From assembly GCA_033182465.1 (NCBI GenBank), contig CP137328.1, positions 868,001 to 932,000 of the forward strand: a DNA stretch of 64,000 bases, given 5' to 3'. A model generated the notes under the pieces. It worked only from the letters and a program-made list of their open reading frames with translations. It had not been told where the DNA came from and ran no database searches. Shown here one piece after another: positions 46,778 to 58,459 of this stretch. Made by a program: the position numbers and the translations under genes. Each line of letters starts with the position of its first letter. Within the stretch, counting starts at the first letter, position 1. The stretch comes from Sanghuangporus weigelae. Its lineage: Eukaryota; Basidiomycota; Agaricomycetes; Hymenochaetales; Hymenochaetaceae.

Positions 46778-47428
46778 ATGCCTCTTTTCGTGTATCTCTT
46801 TGTTCAGAAACATACTTCCACTGTTTCGGAGCTAGCTAGATTACGGGTTCTCGAAATTGTGAACGGAGTCTATATGTGCGACGACCCATGGTCCCGTATT
46901 GCAACTGTCGGTACTTCTCTCGAAATACTTACTTTCACCCCTTACTACGATTTTGACTGCGTATTTGGACGCAACTTATCCATACCACCTTCGATGGTCG
47001 CATTATTCATCCTAGCTGACATTTTCTACGTGAATTTGCCTCTGGATTCTCCTGATTCTCTTGAACCTCTTATCAAGCTCCCAGGAAGCCTCAAACATCT
47101 TACAATAATAGAAACGTCTCTTTCGCATTTTACGAGAGGCGTCTATGATCCCAGTCTGCAAAGTGCGATCACGCGTCTTATCATGATGCATCAAATAGGG
47201 AGGGCCTGCCCATATCTGGAAACCATCCACCTGCGCGGAATGAGACGTCTTGTCCTAAGTAGTCTGGAAGATTTGGCTTCCAAGGCTGGTATCAAGCTGG
47301 CAATTACATTCACTGTAAGCACAGAAGATACGGGACCTGTGCTCATCTCTCGTTCAGCTCACCGATTTTCTCTTTCCTACTCCTAGGATTTGCGAACACG
47401 ATTATTCCAAGATGGTTCAGGAGAATAG
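46778..47428 (+). pseudogene. F-box/LRR protein, C-terminal part only
   Basis: The frame reads ELARLRVLEIVNGVYM, then SLEILTFTPYYDFD, IKLPGSLKHLTIIETSL, and CPYLETIHLRGMRRLVLSSL. These are the irregular leucine-rich repeats of mushroom F-box proteins. A short intron (from 47313) leads to a last exon ending LFQDGSGE, stop at 47426-47428. The F-box half is missing: a CCGTATACGG repeat lies where it should be. A diverged second copy of this part is at about 58.1-58.37 kb. Confidence 0.5.
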
Positions 47429-47429
47429 A

Positions 47430-47860
47430 CATTGTTTTACAGGACTGGCACCGATTGAATATCGAGAGAGTATCTCCTATTTTCACTCGAAAACCACTTG
47501 TCTATGCGAGAAGGCAACCAGCAAGAACGAGTGTGCCAGATAGGCATGGAAGAATCGACTACTCAAGGGCGAGCCATCAAAAGGAGATAACGAAAGTACG
47601 TGCTTTTTACTTGCTCTAGTCTCAATTCTGGATTGGCTAGATGCTGTACCCAAGAGAACTTCTTCGCGGATGTAATATAATCCTGTGTCTTTCCATTTTT
47701 ATCTTTCGCATTCCCTCCTCTGCCCGAGGGTTCGGAAGGAGGATTTCTCTATTGTACGAGGAAAGTATGCGACGAACGAATCCTAATCAGAGAATGATGT
47801 GCTGAGCGTAAAAACCTATATCCAGGCAAAGGATTTCAGCGTTCCGATTCAGGTAGCGGT
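47430..47860. other. Intergenic, no gene recognised
   Basis: Flank of the LRR fragment; nothing coding or repetitive recognised. Confidence 0.4.
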
Positions 47861-48954
47861 GACAGAGAGGGGGAAAAGGAAGGGCATAATTCAAAGCATA
47901 TGTGAAGGGTATATTGTATTTCTGAACAGAGCTTTTCAGTACTCAAAATGGCCGGAGACGAACTTCCTTTCCTTGGAGTACCGGTCGACAGGAACCGGTT
48001 AATTACCATTGAGGCAGACCACGCCGAGGGAGAATCACGACGGCCGACGGTATTGTATACTCGTGCGGAGAATTGCCTATGAGCCACGCCCAGCTCGAGA
48101 GACTACACCACAAAGAAGTGCGAACAGTAAGACGAGTTGGATAACACCAGGAGATGTCAGTTGGTTGTGAAAGAATGCTTGAGAGAACTAGGTGGCATGT
48201 GAAGGAGAGCGGCCAAGCTGCACATCCCATTGTCAAGTTTTCCGTGCATTCTACCAACAGACTCTCTCAGATCAAACGCAGTACCTGATCGCAAATCTGA
48301 TGGTCAGGAGTGGACTCGGAAGAACGTGTTTATGGACAGACACGCCCGGACGGTCGACCCACTTGAGAGACAGTAATTTCCTTCTACGACCAGTCTTGGA
48401 TTATAATGGCACTGTAAGGTCTCGAGATCAGTACAAAGCGACCCCGTCGATCAATAAGCAGCCAGGTCGGTGCTGCGTAAAATGATATCCTCGGAACTTG
48501 AACCTCAGCCCCCGGGCCGCAGGGATGGGTCGGAAAACCTCCGAAACATAACTGGCCACAGGAGACAACGATTGTAAAGCCTTACCCATTCCTATCCCAA
48601 CCACAGAGCATTCGTGTTTAATTGAATTTTGAACTCACATGCATTTCTGTCGATTGATCAGGAATATAAGCAAAACGTTGTTAGTATGAGTCACTGTTGG
48701 CAAAGAGGCCAGCGCAAACAGAATTTGATTGCTTCATAGTGATGGGATGATAAGGTTAGCCGATGAAAGAAGTCGATAAATATGGAAGGACCACGTGTGG
48801 AGACGCGACAAATCACGCCGTGACAAGCGTAGAATGAATTGAACTCGGCACCGCCACAACTTCAACTTGTTTTCAAGCCACGACGGACGAGTCGCAGCTG
48901 ACTCACTATCCCTTATCCCTTCCAAAAAGGATAGCAAGCCACCGCCAGGCGTAT

Positions 48955-48961
48955 TATTTAA
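48955..48961 (+). promoter_or_regulatory. TATA-like box of FunK1 copy 1
   Basis: TATTTAA 44 nt upstream of ATG 49005, kept in all three copies. It supports a start at MSTYPQ rather than the longer frame that opens at 48867. Confidence 0.35.
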
Positions 48962-49004
48962 GTATGTTCTGTCCCTTAACGTATCTCTTCTTTATCTTTC
49001 TAAC

Positions 49005-51918
49005 ATGTCCACCTATCCACAGCCGACTTACTCGAGGCATCTTCTTAACGATTCCGCTACCGTCAATTCCACACCACGTACACGCCTGAGGACTGACGAA
49101 CACAAGAAGAACCGTGACGAATACGATAAGAAGGCGAACCTCGAGAAGGTCGACGATATTGGCAAGGCTCTTGAAGGCGAACTGATGGACTCAATCCTGG
49201 AGGATGTTCCCAATCTCATCGAGAAGCGTTTCCCTGCAATCTTATTCCAGAGACTGCGTGGCCAGCATGGACCCATATCGCTTGCCAACGACCCCGACTT
49301 TCCAAACCACAAAGATCTGAAAGATTTTGATTCTGGATCAGGCCCCGTTGAACAAGACGATGGCTCCAATGCTGACGCACCCTCCCAAGGACCCATCTCA
49401 TCAGGTCGAGATGTATTTGATGGCCCATCGATTCATAACACCGACTCTTCTCAACCTCAGCCTTCCAGAAAATCGACTACCATGCCAACTCCCTGTCCGA
49501 TTCTTGACGAAATTTTCACAGACATGACATCTGGGCCAGACAAGCTTTACGACACCGTGCTGAAGAAGTGGCTCAGATGGCCCGAAACGAACAAACAAGG
49601 CAAGGAAGAAGAAGTCTGCAATTTTCTGAATGAGATTCTTGCAACGGCACGCAGATACCTATATGGATCCGATCGGGGTCCGGAGGGCAGCACAGAGTGG
49701 ATTTTCAGTGCGAGGTACACGAATGCTATGATGAAACTTGATGGAGTAGGTCGGAAGCCAGATGTTGCACTCGTTCCTCGGGAATACTCTGAAAAGAAGA
49801 ACGACAAGGGAACTTGGAGGGCTACGCGTAGTGTTGGGGAATTGAGATCGACAGAGTATCAGGGCAACGCTCAGCTTGCCAAAGGAAGGCTCGCACAGTA
49901 CTCTCGCCTCATGTATGGAAGCCACGAGGGTCGACGGTTCACTCTCCTCTTCAGTCTCATCGACGACAATATTGCCTTGTACAAGTACGACCGCTCAGGT
50001 GTCCTCATTTCCGAGGTATACAATGTCCATCAAGAACCGATGAAATTCATGCGGATCATCGTCGGCCTGGCTCTAGGAGAAGACTACTTCCTTGGATTCG
50101 ATCCATCTTTCTTCAGCAAAGATGGGAAGGACTACGTCAAGCTCAATGAGAAAGCGTACAGGATCGTGGAAGTGATCTACCTCCATTCGGTGATCCGTGG
50201 ACGGGGATCTGTGGTACTCCATGTCATAGATGATGAGACTGGCGAGGAACTCGTCATCAAGGATCAATGGGTAGATTCTGCACGAGAGAAGAAAGAGGAC
50301 TACTGGCTGGGGCTTCTGGAGGCTCGCAACGCGCAGAATGTTGTGCGACTCGTCGATCATCAGTTGGTCCGATTCGAGATCGGCGGCGAGGGCATTGTGG
50401 ACGATGAAACTGCGTCTGACAGAGAAGACGTACCAGCTGAGGAGAAGGACGGTATCGAGATCCGCGAGCATCGCAGAATTGGTGCGACGCCATTTGGTGT
50501 GAATCTGAAGCATTTTAGATCCCTGAAGGAACTCGTTTCTGTATTCAGGGATTTTGCGGAAAGTAAGAATTTGAAATATTCTCACGACAAGTTGCTTACT
50601 TTGAATGAATTAGGCATACGATCCATCTACAAGGCCGAGGTTTTTCATCGTGACATTAGCCGACACAATTTGATCATAGTAAGGAAACCCGATGAGCCGA
50701 TTGGAAAAGGCTATGTGATCGACTTTGATTGCGCTGCAAGTGTTGACCATCAACGATCTGGAGTAGCCGACCTGACGGTAGGTGCCGCTAGCTGCATCAA
50801 AGATAGTTTACTGATGTCACATGCAGGGGACGATACCATTCATGGCTATTTCGATACTGATGAACAACGGTTGCCCACACAAATATTATTACGAGCTAGA
50901 GTCGCTGTTTTATGCACTTGTCTGGATATGCGTGACCGAGAACGGACCGAGACAAAATGGACGGCCTCCATACACATTCGATTTCAAGTGGTCTCCGATA
51001 GCTGCTTGGTGTGGTCCAAGGATCAATGAGCTCGATGAGGAAGCGATTGTCCACATGAGCATCGCTGACGCCAAGAAATCGATGCTGACCGACTTCAAAG
51101 CGTTCGACGCTCGAATCATTAAGCGCATACCGCGGTATTTTGAACCGATTTATGAGATGCTGAAGAAACTACGACGGCTTCTTTTCCAGCCCCAGCAGGA
51201 GATGGCTGTCCCAGAGGAGCAGATGCCGATATCTCAACGCAAGGATATCGACAAAGTCTTTCAGACATTCATCAACATTTTCAACGAAGCTCTCGAACAG
51301 CTGGAATCAAGTACTATTGACCCGGAGAAGCCCGTTTCCACGAACGACCTGCAGCCAGAAAAGGAAAAGGAAACGCAGCAGCCGGCTATCGCAGAACCTG
51401 ATGTGGTAGAGAGAGCTGCAAATCGACGCCGTATGCATAATCGAAGACGACGCGAGGCCCGTATTGCTGCAGCCAAGACGAAAATGGCGGGGGCAGGTGG
51501 GGAAGGTGCGCATCATGACGGGAAAGAGGATGAGGACACACAAAATGATCCTCAGTCACCCAGTCCGAGTCCGACGAAGGGATCAAATTCAATACATCCA
51601 CTCAGTCTGGACCTTTCGAGCCGGATCAGCTCACGTATCGCTGGTTCACATACCGCGACGTCTTCGCATACCGCAGTATCCCAGACCGCAGTTTCCTGGA
51701 AAGCAACAAGTCTTGGAAATAATTCCGCCAGTGCACATTCTCGTGGATCCGTGGGGACGCGAGGCACTGGTGCACGGCGCGGTAGTAGACGAGGTACTGG
51801 CTCGCTGGGCCGTGGTTCTCGTGGCGTCGGCTCACGGGATACAAGTTCGGTTGGCGGTAAGCGTTCCGTTCCAGAAGGTGATCAGTCTCATTCGTCATCG
51901 AAGCGGCGCCGAGGGTAA
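49005..51918 (+). CDS. FunK1 protein kinase, copy 1 (937 aa)
   Basis: Exons 49005-50562, 50614-50777 and 50827-51918, with GT-AG introns of 51 and 49 nt in frame. FunK1 kinases are a fungus-specific family expanded in mushrooms; substrates are unknown. Residues about 240-310 hold RKPDVALVPREYSE, VGELRSTEYQGN and RRFTLLFSLIDDN, the conserved pre-kinase region. Kinase marks: EELVIKDQW (Lys about 419), FHRDISRHNLII (His-Arg-Asp 531-533 with the distal Asn), VIDFDCAA (Asp about 556, DFD in place of DFG), GTIPFMAI and YYYELESLFYALVWIC. The C-terminal 200 residues are disordered, basic and rich in Ser, Arg and Gly, ending SHSSSKRRRG, a likely nuclear signal. All catalytic residues are present, so the kinase is likely active. 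The frame opens 46 codons earlier, but that extension is probably leader. Confidence 0.88.
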
Positions 51919-52569
51919 TGGATTCGAAGTGCATCTATTTCTCACTCTGGTACATCATGCACCCGCTAGCGTGGACCATTTCTTTGCTTTACTTGATCAT
52001 AGTCTGTTATTATTTTTGCATTTGTAGACATTTGTATATAACAACCCTATGTAATAGCCAGCTGAATGCTTGCGAACTTGCAATAAGTTCTTCTCTTGTT
52101 TTCTGCGGAAACGATCGCAGTATGGGCACGACAATCCGTGCTGTGTCACTTCTTTCTTCTAGTCGCGACCAGCAATGCGTTGACTAACCGAGGGAGCCCA
52201 GATGACAAGAACAGTTGGCCGGAATTCGCGATGTCCTCGACGGATACGATCCTAGCAGATGCGTAGGCATCTTTGGAGAATAATTCTCGGGCCACGTAGA
52301 CAGCGGATAGATATTTCTTGCGAATGCTACCCTAACTTATTTAATTTATGAGGACTCGAAAGTCCAAAAGTTCATGTCCAGTCAGACGCGAACTGTAACA
52401 CGCACGTGACTTCGTGACATATATCACACCATCCCCTAAACAGAACTACGCAACATGTAAAGAAAAAGGATGGACTAATCTCATTTCATGGTTTGCGATA
52501 AAGACAGACAAGAAGAATCTCAGGAAAGAAAACAGCCGTGATCATAGCTAAATGGTGCAGGTATCGTAA

Positions 52570-53565
52570 ACGTCAAATAAACTCAGGTAGGGTGGCATAA
52601 ATGAGCAGGAGAGGAAGAGGACAAATATCACAAAGAGGAATCCCTGGTATTTTAATGAAAGAACAAAGAACGAGAACCATCCGATTACTGATCTTCTTCA
52701 ACAGGAAGCTCCTCCTCGTATTCGCCCTCCTCCTCGACGCTATGAACATCAATATAAGTGGCAGAACAAAGGTACGCGTAAAGGATGCTTACGTGGCGTC
52801 CTGGTATTGCTGGTACTCAGCGACAAGATCTTGCATGTTGGATTCCGCTTCCGTGAACTGTAGAAGCCATTATCGTAAGCATATAGGCACGTGAAAGAAC
52901 GAAAGCTGCTACCAATCTCCATCTCATCCATACCCTCCTGGGTATACCAGTGCAAGAAAGCCTTACGCTTGAACATGGCAGTAAACTGGTCACTGACACG
53001 CTTGAACAACTCTTGAATAGCCGTTGAGTTGCCAAGGAACGTAACAGCCATCTTCGTACCACGAGGTGCGATGTCGCACTGCGCAGTAAGTACGTTGTTC
53101 GGAATCCACTCAACGAAGTAAGCAGCGTTCTTGTTCTGAACATTCTGCATCTGCTCCTCAACCTCCTTCATGGAGACCTTGCCACGGAAGACTGCGGCAA
53201 CCTGATAATGATGTAAGAGACAATTACCCTTGTCCCAATTAGCTGAAGACGTACAGTCAAATAGCGGCCATGGCGGGGATCGGAGGCTGCCATCATGTTC
53301 TTCGCATCAAACATCTGTTGAGTAAGCTCTGGAACGGTGACAGCTCGGTATTGTTGGCTGCCTCGAGCAGTAAGAGGAGCAAATCCGACCATGAAGAAAT
53401 GCAGACGCGGGAACGGAACTATACTGATGTGTTTAGTAGTCGCGATTACAGATGAAGTTGGGCACTAACCCATGTTGACAGCCAACTTCCTCAAGTCAGA
53501 GTTGAGTTGACCAGGGAACTACGAAAATAGTCAACTTCAGCCTTCGGGTCAACAGCAAAGGTTTG
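52570..53565. other. Insert between duplication units A and B
   Basis: About 1 kb with no match to the flanking units. It carries the 3' end of a beta-tubulin gene on the minus strand. Confidence 0.7.
52685..53518 (-). pseudogene. Beta-tubulin, 3' exons only
   Basis: Exons 53518-53470 (FPGQLNSDLRKLAVNM), 53418-53255 ([20 protein letters not shown]), 53201-about 52925 ([20 protein letters not shown] through [12 protein letters not shown]), about 52862-52793 ([20 protein letters not shown]) and about 52732-52685 (VEEEGEYEEELPVEEDQ). This is the last 200 or so of about 445 residues, closely matching basidiomycete beta-tubulin. The GTP-binding N-terminal half is absent: the copy ends where duplication unit B begins (about 53565). 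The donor after DEME reads ATTGGTAGC rather than a normal GT donor at the expected place, a sign of decay. A complete tubulin gene must lie elsewhere in the genome. Confidence 0.88.
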
Positions 53566-56500
53566 CCGATGATGAAAGAAGTCGATAAATATGGAAGGAC
53601 CACGTGTGGAGACGCGACAAATCACGCCGTGACAAGCGTAGAATGAATTGAACTCGGCACCGCCACAACTTCAACTTGTTTTCAAGCCACGACGGACGAG
53701 TCGCAGCTGACTCACTATCCCTTATCCCTTCCAAAAAGGATAGCAAGCCACCGCCAGGCGTATTATTTAAGTATGTTCTGTCCCTTAACGTATCTCTTCT
53801 TTATCTTTCTAACATGTCCACCTATCCACAGCCGACTTACTCGAGGCATCTTCTTAACGATTCCGCTACCGTCAATTCCACACCACGTACACGCCTGAGG
53901 ACTGACGAACACAAGAAGAACCGTGACGAATACGATAAGAAGGCGAACCTCGAGAAGGTCGACGATATTGGCAAGGCTCTTGAAGGCGAACTGATGGACT
54001 CAATCCTGGAGGATGTTCCCAATCTCATCGAGAAGCGTTTCCCTGCAATCTTATTCCAGAGACTGCGTGGCCAGCATGGACCCATATCGCTTGCCAACGA
54101 CCCCGACTTTCCAAACCACAAAGATCTGAAAGATTTTGATTCTGGATCAGGCCCCGTTGAACAAGACGATGGCTCCAATGCTGACGCACCCTCCCAAGGA
54201 CCCATCTCATCAGGTCGAGATGTATTTGATGGCCCATCGATTCATAATACCGACTCTTCTCAACCTCAGCCTTCCAGCAAATCGACTACCATGCCAACTC
54301 CCTGTCCGATTCTTGACGAAATTTTCACAGACATGACATCTGGACCGGACAAGCTTTACGACACCGTGCTGAAGAAGTGGCTCAGATGGCCTGAAACGAA
54401 TAAACAAGGCAAGGAAGAGGAAGTCTGCAAGTTTCTGAATGAGATTCTTGCAACGGCACGCAGATACCTATATGGATCCGATCGGGGTCCGGAGGGCAGC
54501 ACAGAGTGGATTTTCAGTGCGAGGTACACGAATGCTATGATGAAACTTGATGGAGTAGGTCGGAAGCCAGATGTTGCACTCGTTCCTCGGGAATACTCTG
54601 AAAAGGGCGTTGACGGATCTTGGAGGGCTACACGTAGTGTCGGGGAACTGAGATCGACAGGCTATCAGGGCAACGCTCAGCTTGCCAAAGGAAGGCTCGC
54701 ACAGTACTCTCGCCTCATGTATGGAAGCCACGAGGGTCGACGGTTCACTCTCCTCTTCAGTCTCATCGACGACAATATTGCCTTGTACAAGTACGACCGC
54801 TCAGGTGTCCTCATTTCCGAGGTATACAATGTCCATCAAGAACCGATGAAATTCATGCGGATCATCGTCGGCCTGGCTCTAGGAGAAGACTACTTCCTTG
54901 GATTCGATCCATCTTTCTTCAGCAAAGATGGGAAGGGCTACGTCAAGCTCAATGAGAAAGCGTACAGGATCGTGGAAGTGATCTACCTCCATTCGGTGAT
55001 CCGTGGACGGGGATCTGTGGTACTCCATGTCATAGATGATGAGACTGGCGAGGAACTCGTCATCAAGGATCAATGGGTAGATTCTGCACGAGAGAAGAAA
55101 GAGGACTACTGGCTGAGGCTTCTGGAGGCTCGCAACGCGCAGAATGTTGTGCGACTCGTCGATCATCAGTTGGTCCGATTCGAGATCGGCGGCGAGGGCG
55201 TTGTGGACGATGAAACTGCGTCTGACAGAGAAGACGTACCAGCTGAGGAGAAGGACGGTATCGAGATCCGCGAACATCGCAGAATTGGTGCGACGCCATT
55301 TGGTGTGAATCTGAAGCATTTCAGGTCCCTGAAGGAACTCGTTTCTGTATTCAGAGATTTTGCGGAAAGTAAGAATTTGAAATATTCTCACGACAAGTTG
55401 CTTACTTTGAATGAATTAGGCATACGATCCATCTACAAGGCCGAGGTTTTTCATCGTGACATTAGCCGACACAATTTGATCATAGTAAGGAAACCCGATG
55501 AGCCGATTGGAAAAGGCTATGTGATCGACTTTGATTGCGCTGCAAATGTTGACCATCAACGATCTGGAGTAGCCGACCTGACGGTAGGTGTCAATAGCTG
55601 CATGAGAGATGCTTTGCTGATGTCACATGCAGGGAACGATACCATTCATGGCTATTTCGATACTGATGAACAACGGCAGCCCACACAAATATTATTATGA
55701 GCTGGAGTCTCTGTTTTATACACTTGTCTGGATATGCGTGACCGAGAACGGACCGAGACAAAATGGACGGCCTCCATACACATTTGATTTCAAGGAGTCT
55801 CCGATAGCCGCTTGGTGTGGTCCGAAGATCGATGAGCTCGATAACGAAGCGATTGTCTACAAGAACATCGCTGGCCTCAAGAAATCGATGCTGACCGATT
55901 TCAACGACTTCGACGCTCGAATCATTGAGCACATACCACCCTACTTCGGTCCTATTCTCGAGATGCTGAGAAAGTTACGAAAGCTTCTTTTCCTGCCCAA
56001 GTATGAGTTCCCAGTCCCGGAGGAGCAGATGCCGATCTCTCAACGCAAGGATGTCGACAAAGTCTTTCAGACATTCGTCACCATTTTCAACGAAGCTCTC
56101 GAACAGCTGGAATCAAGTACTATTGACCCGGAGAAGCCCGTTTCCACGAACGACCTGCAGCCAGAAAAGGAAAAGGAAACGCAGCAGCCGGCTATCGCAG
56201 AACCTGATGTGGTAGAGAGAGCTGCAAATCGACGCCGTATGCATAATCGAAGACGACGCGAGGCCCGTATTGCTGCAGCCAAGGCGAAAATGGCGGGGGC
56301 AGGTGGGGAAGGTGCGCATCATGACGGGAAAGAGGATGAGGACACACAAAATGATCCTCAATCACCCAGTCCGAGTCCGACGAAGGGATCAAGTTCAATA
56401 CATCCGCTCAGTCTCGATCTTTCGAGCCGGCTCAGCTCACGCATCGCCGGTTCACATACCGCGGCGTCTTCGCATACCGCAGTATCCCAGACCGCAGTTT

Positions 56501-57340
56501 CCTGGAAAACAACAAGTCTTGGAAATAATTCCGCCAGTGCACATTCTCGTGGATCCGTGGGGACGCGAGGCACTGGTGCACGGCGCGGTAGTAGACGAGG
56601 TACTGGCTCGCTGGGCCGTGGTTCTCGTGGCGTCGGCTCACGGGATACAAGTTCGGTTGGCGGTAAGCGTTCCGTTCCGGAATGTGACCAGTCTCATTCG
56701 TCATCGAAGCGACGCCGAGGTTAATGGGTTCGAAGTGCATCTATCTCTCACCCTGGTAATCATGCACCCTCTAGTGTTGACGATTTCTTTGCTTTACTTG
56801 ATCATAGTCTGTTATTATTTTTGCATTTGTAGACATTTGTATATAACAATCTCATGTAATAGCCAGCTGAATACTTGCGAACTTGCACTGGATTCTTCTC
56901 TTGTCTTCTGCAGGAACGATCTCAGGATGGGCACGACGAGCCGTGCGGTGCAGCGGTATCACATCTGTCTTCTAGTTACGACCTGCTATGCAGGATCGCG
57001 GGAGCCCAGATGGAAAGAAAAGTCGGCCGGAATTCGCGATGTCCTCGACGGATACAATCCTGGCAGTTGCTCGACCTCACTGCAGAATAATTTTCAGACC
57101 ACGTAGCCAGCGAGAAAGTATTCTGTCTGGATGACTCCACCTTACTTTACGTGAGATGAGGAAGTGCTGCTCGTCAGTTCACACTATAGCATGCTCGTGG
57201 CTTCGTGACATATCGTCATTGTAAGAAAGGATGGACTAAGCTCATTTCGCTATTTGCAATAAAGACAGACAAAAGTAATCTCAGAAAAGACGGCCATGAT
57301 TGGTACTGGACTCGGATTCGAATGTTTTATTCTCCACCGG
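53566..57340. repeat. Segmental duplication unit B
   Basis: Contains FunK1 copy 2. Homology to unit A starts at GATGAAAGAAGTCGATAAAT (A about 48763), so B lacks the upstream kilobase that A and C share. Downstream it continues into an F-box gene, as in unit C. Confidence 0.85.
53814..56724 (+). CDS. FunK1 protein kinase, copy 2 (936 aa)
   Basis: Exons 53814-55368, 55420-55583 and 55633-56724. Domains are as in copy 1: KPDVAL and GELRSTGYQGN, VIKDQW, FHRDISRHNLII, VIDFDCAANVDHQ, GTIPFMAI. It is one codon shorter, because EYSEKGVDGSW replaces EYSEKKNDKGTW of copies 1 and 3. It differs most in the third exon at 55.79-56.08 kb (NIAGLKKSMLTDFNDFDAR, EHIPPYFGPILEMLRKLRK, LLFLPKYEFPVPEEQ). The other two kilobases are nearly identical to the other copies. 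All catalytic residues are kept. The upstream kilobase shared by copies 1 and 3 is missing, and the promoter abuts a tubulin fragment, so its expression may differ. Confidence 0.88.
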
Positions 57341-57475
57341 AATTCAGACCCAACCTAACTCAGGCCATACATAAATGGCTTGGTCCCGTGGGCCATGATT
57401 CCTGAAGCCAGCCTTCTCACTAGTGCAAGCATGCTGCTCCTTAGGAAGGTATTCTCGTGCACAAGACCGTCTTGA

Positions 57476-58009
57476 GTGGACCTTTCTGTTTTGCAGGACG
57501 CCGAGTCAGTGGTTCTCAAAATTAGAAATACTAGGACGAGTCTACCGTACGACGGTGTTCTTCGAATCGTGTGGAGCTTAGAGGAGGATCGAGAGAAGAA
57601 ACGATGGAGTTGGCTGTATACAAAGACCGTGTTTCAACCGACACTTTACTCTGCATGCCTCGTAGACAGAAACTGGTACGAAGCGTCAATCGAGCTTCTA
57701 TATAAAGAGGTAGTAGTCTTCGCATGCAACAGGGCTCTCCTTGTATTCTCTCGTACACTGGAAACGCGAAAGGATCTCCGTTCACTGGTCCGATCAGTCT
57801 TCTTCTCTTATATATTTTTCGCCGATGAAGCCCCCTTTGGACTTGGATCCCATCTATCTCTGACTCTTGACCGCATATACGAAACGTGTCCAAGCATACA
57901 CCCCCACATTGTCAGTGCGCCTATCATTCAACCTTCAGATTTCCTTGAGACTCTGATCGTGTTGCAAATAAGAAATTTCGCGGCATATAGAACGACTGGA
58001 CGTCAATAG
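57476..58009 (+). CDS. F-box-like protein, copy B
   Basis: The frame reads TSLPYDGVLRIVWSLEEDRE, then FQPTLYSACLVDRNWYEASI with ELLYKEVVVFA. This is the usual start of mushroom F-box proteins (LPYDVLLRIVSFLE, then TLYSVCLVSRSWY, then PLLYKHV). It ends after SDFLETLIVLQIRNFAAYRTT. LRR-like sequence resembling 46.8-47.4 kb follows at 58.06-58.37 kb but is not in an open frame. F-box proteins feed targets to SCF ubiquitin ligases. The start is uncertain; a homologous gene follows FunK1 copy 3, so the pair was duplicated together. Confidence 0.55.
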   Translation: MDLSVLQDAESVVLKIRNTRTSLPYDGVLRIVWSLEEDREKKRWSWLYTKTVFQPTLYSACLVDRNWYEASIELLYKEVVVFACNRALLVFSRTLETRKDLRSLVRSVFFSYIFFADEAPFGLGSHLSLTLDRIYETCPSIHPHIVSAPIIQPSDFLETLIVLQIRNFAAYRTTGRQ

Positions 58010-58059
58010 GCTTACACAACTCAAGTTTGAGCCACTCGGAGGGATCTGAATTTGTTCAG

Positions 58060-58370
58060 TTCCGTGCTCTGTGCCGCACCTTAGCTCCTATCATCGGGTG
58101 CAGTGGTCGGAAATACCATAAATAAGAAGGCTACGCCTTGTTTCTCGTTCCCCTTTGTTCGAAGATCCTCAGGAGCTTGATTACGTGTTCTGGAAACTGG
58201 GAACGGGACCTAACTGCGTGAGACCTGTGGTCCCGTATTGCGACTGTCGGTACTTCTCTCGAAATACTTACTTTCGGCTCTCAATACCCTCCTGACTGCG
58301 TATTTGGATGCAACTCATCCATACCACCTTCGATAGTCGCACTATGCATCCCGGCCGACATTTTTCTATA
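58060..58370 (+). pseudogene. Decayed LRR end of an F-box gene
   Basis: Similar to 46.77-47.05 kb at the DNA level (shared stretches include GACTGTCGGTACTTCTCTCG and CCATACCACCTTCGAT) but without an open frame. It ends at the second CCGTATACGG repeat cluster. Confidence 0.5.
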
Positions 58371-58371
58371 T

Positions 58372-58447
58372 GAGTATAGTGTTCCGACCGTATGCGTATA
58401 ATGCGTATACAGCTTTCCGTATAAGGGATACGGACGTATTATATAAA
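58372..58447. repeat. CCGTATACGG-type repeat cluster 2
   Basis: Degenerate GTATGCGTATA and CCGTATAAGGGATACGG motifs. It separates the decayed LRR end from duplication unit C. Confidence 0.7.
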
Positions 58448-58459
58448 GGAAAAAGAAGA

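Larger units (their letters stand above)
47860..52570. repeat. Segmental duplication unit A
   Basis: Contains FunK1 copy 1 with about 1.1 kb upstream and 0.65 kb downstream. The upstream part matches unit C nearly base for base from about 48060, with small indels before that. Homology to units B and C ends near 52570, where a beta-tubulin fragment begins. Confidence 0.85.

Noticed and set aside
48867-49004. The 46-codon N-terminal extension of FunK1
   Set aside because: It spans a conserved TATA-like box and reads as a hydrophobic leader-like stretch unlike the family; the internal ATG is preferred.
53837-55391. Long minus-strand frames within the FunK1 genes
   Set aside because: They recur at the same place in all three copies and are shadows of the kinase frame.
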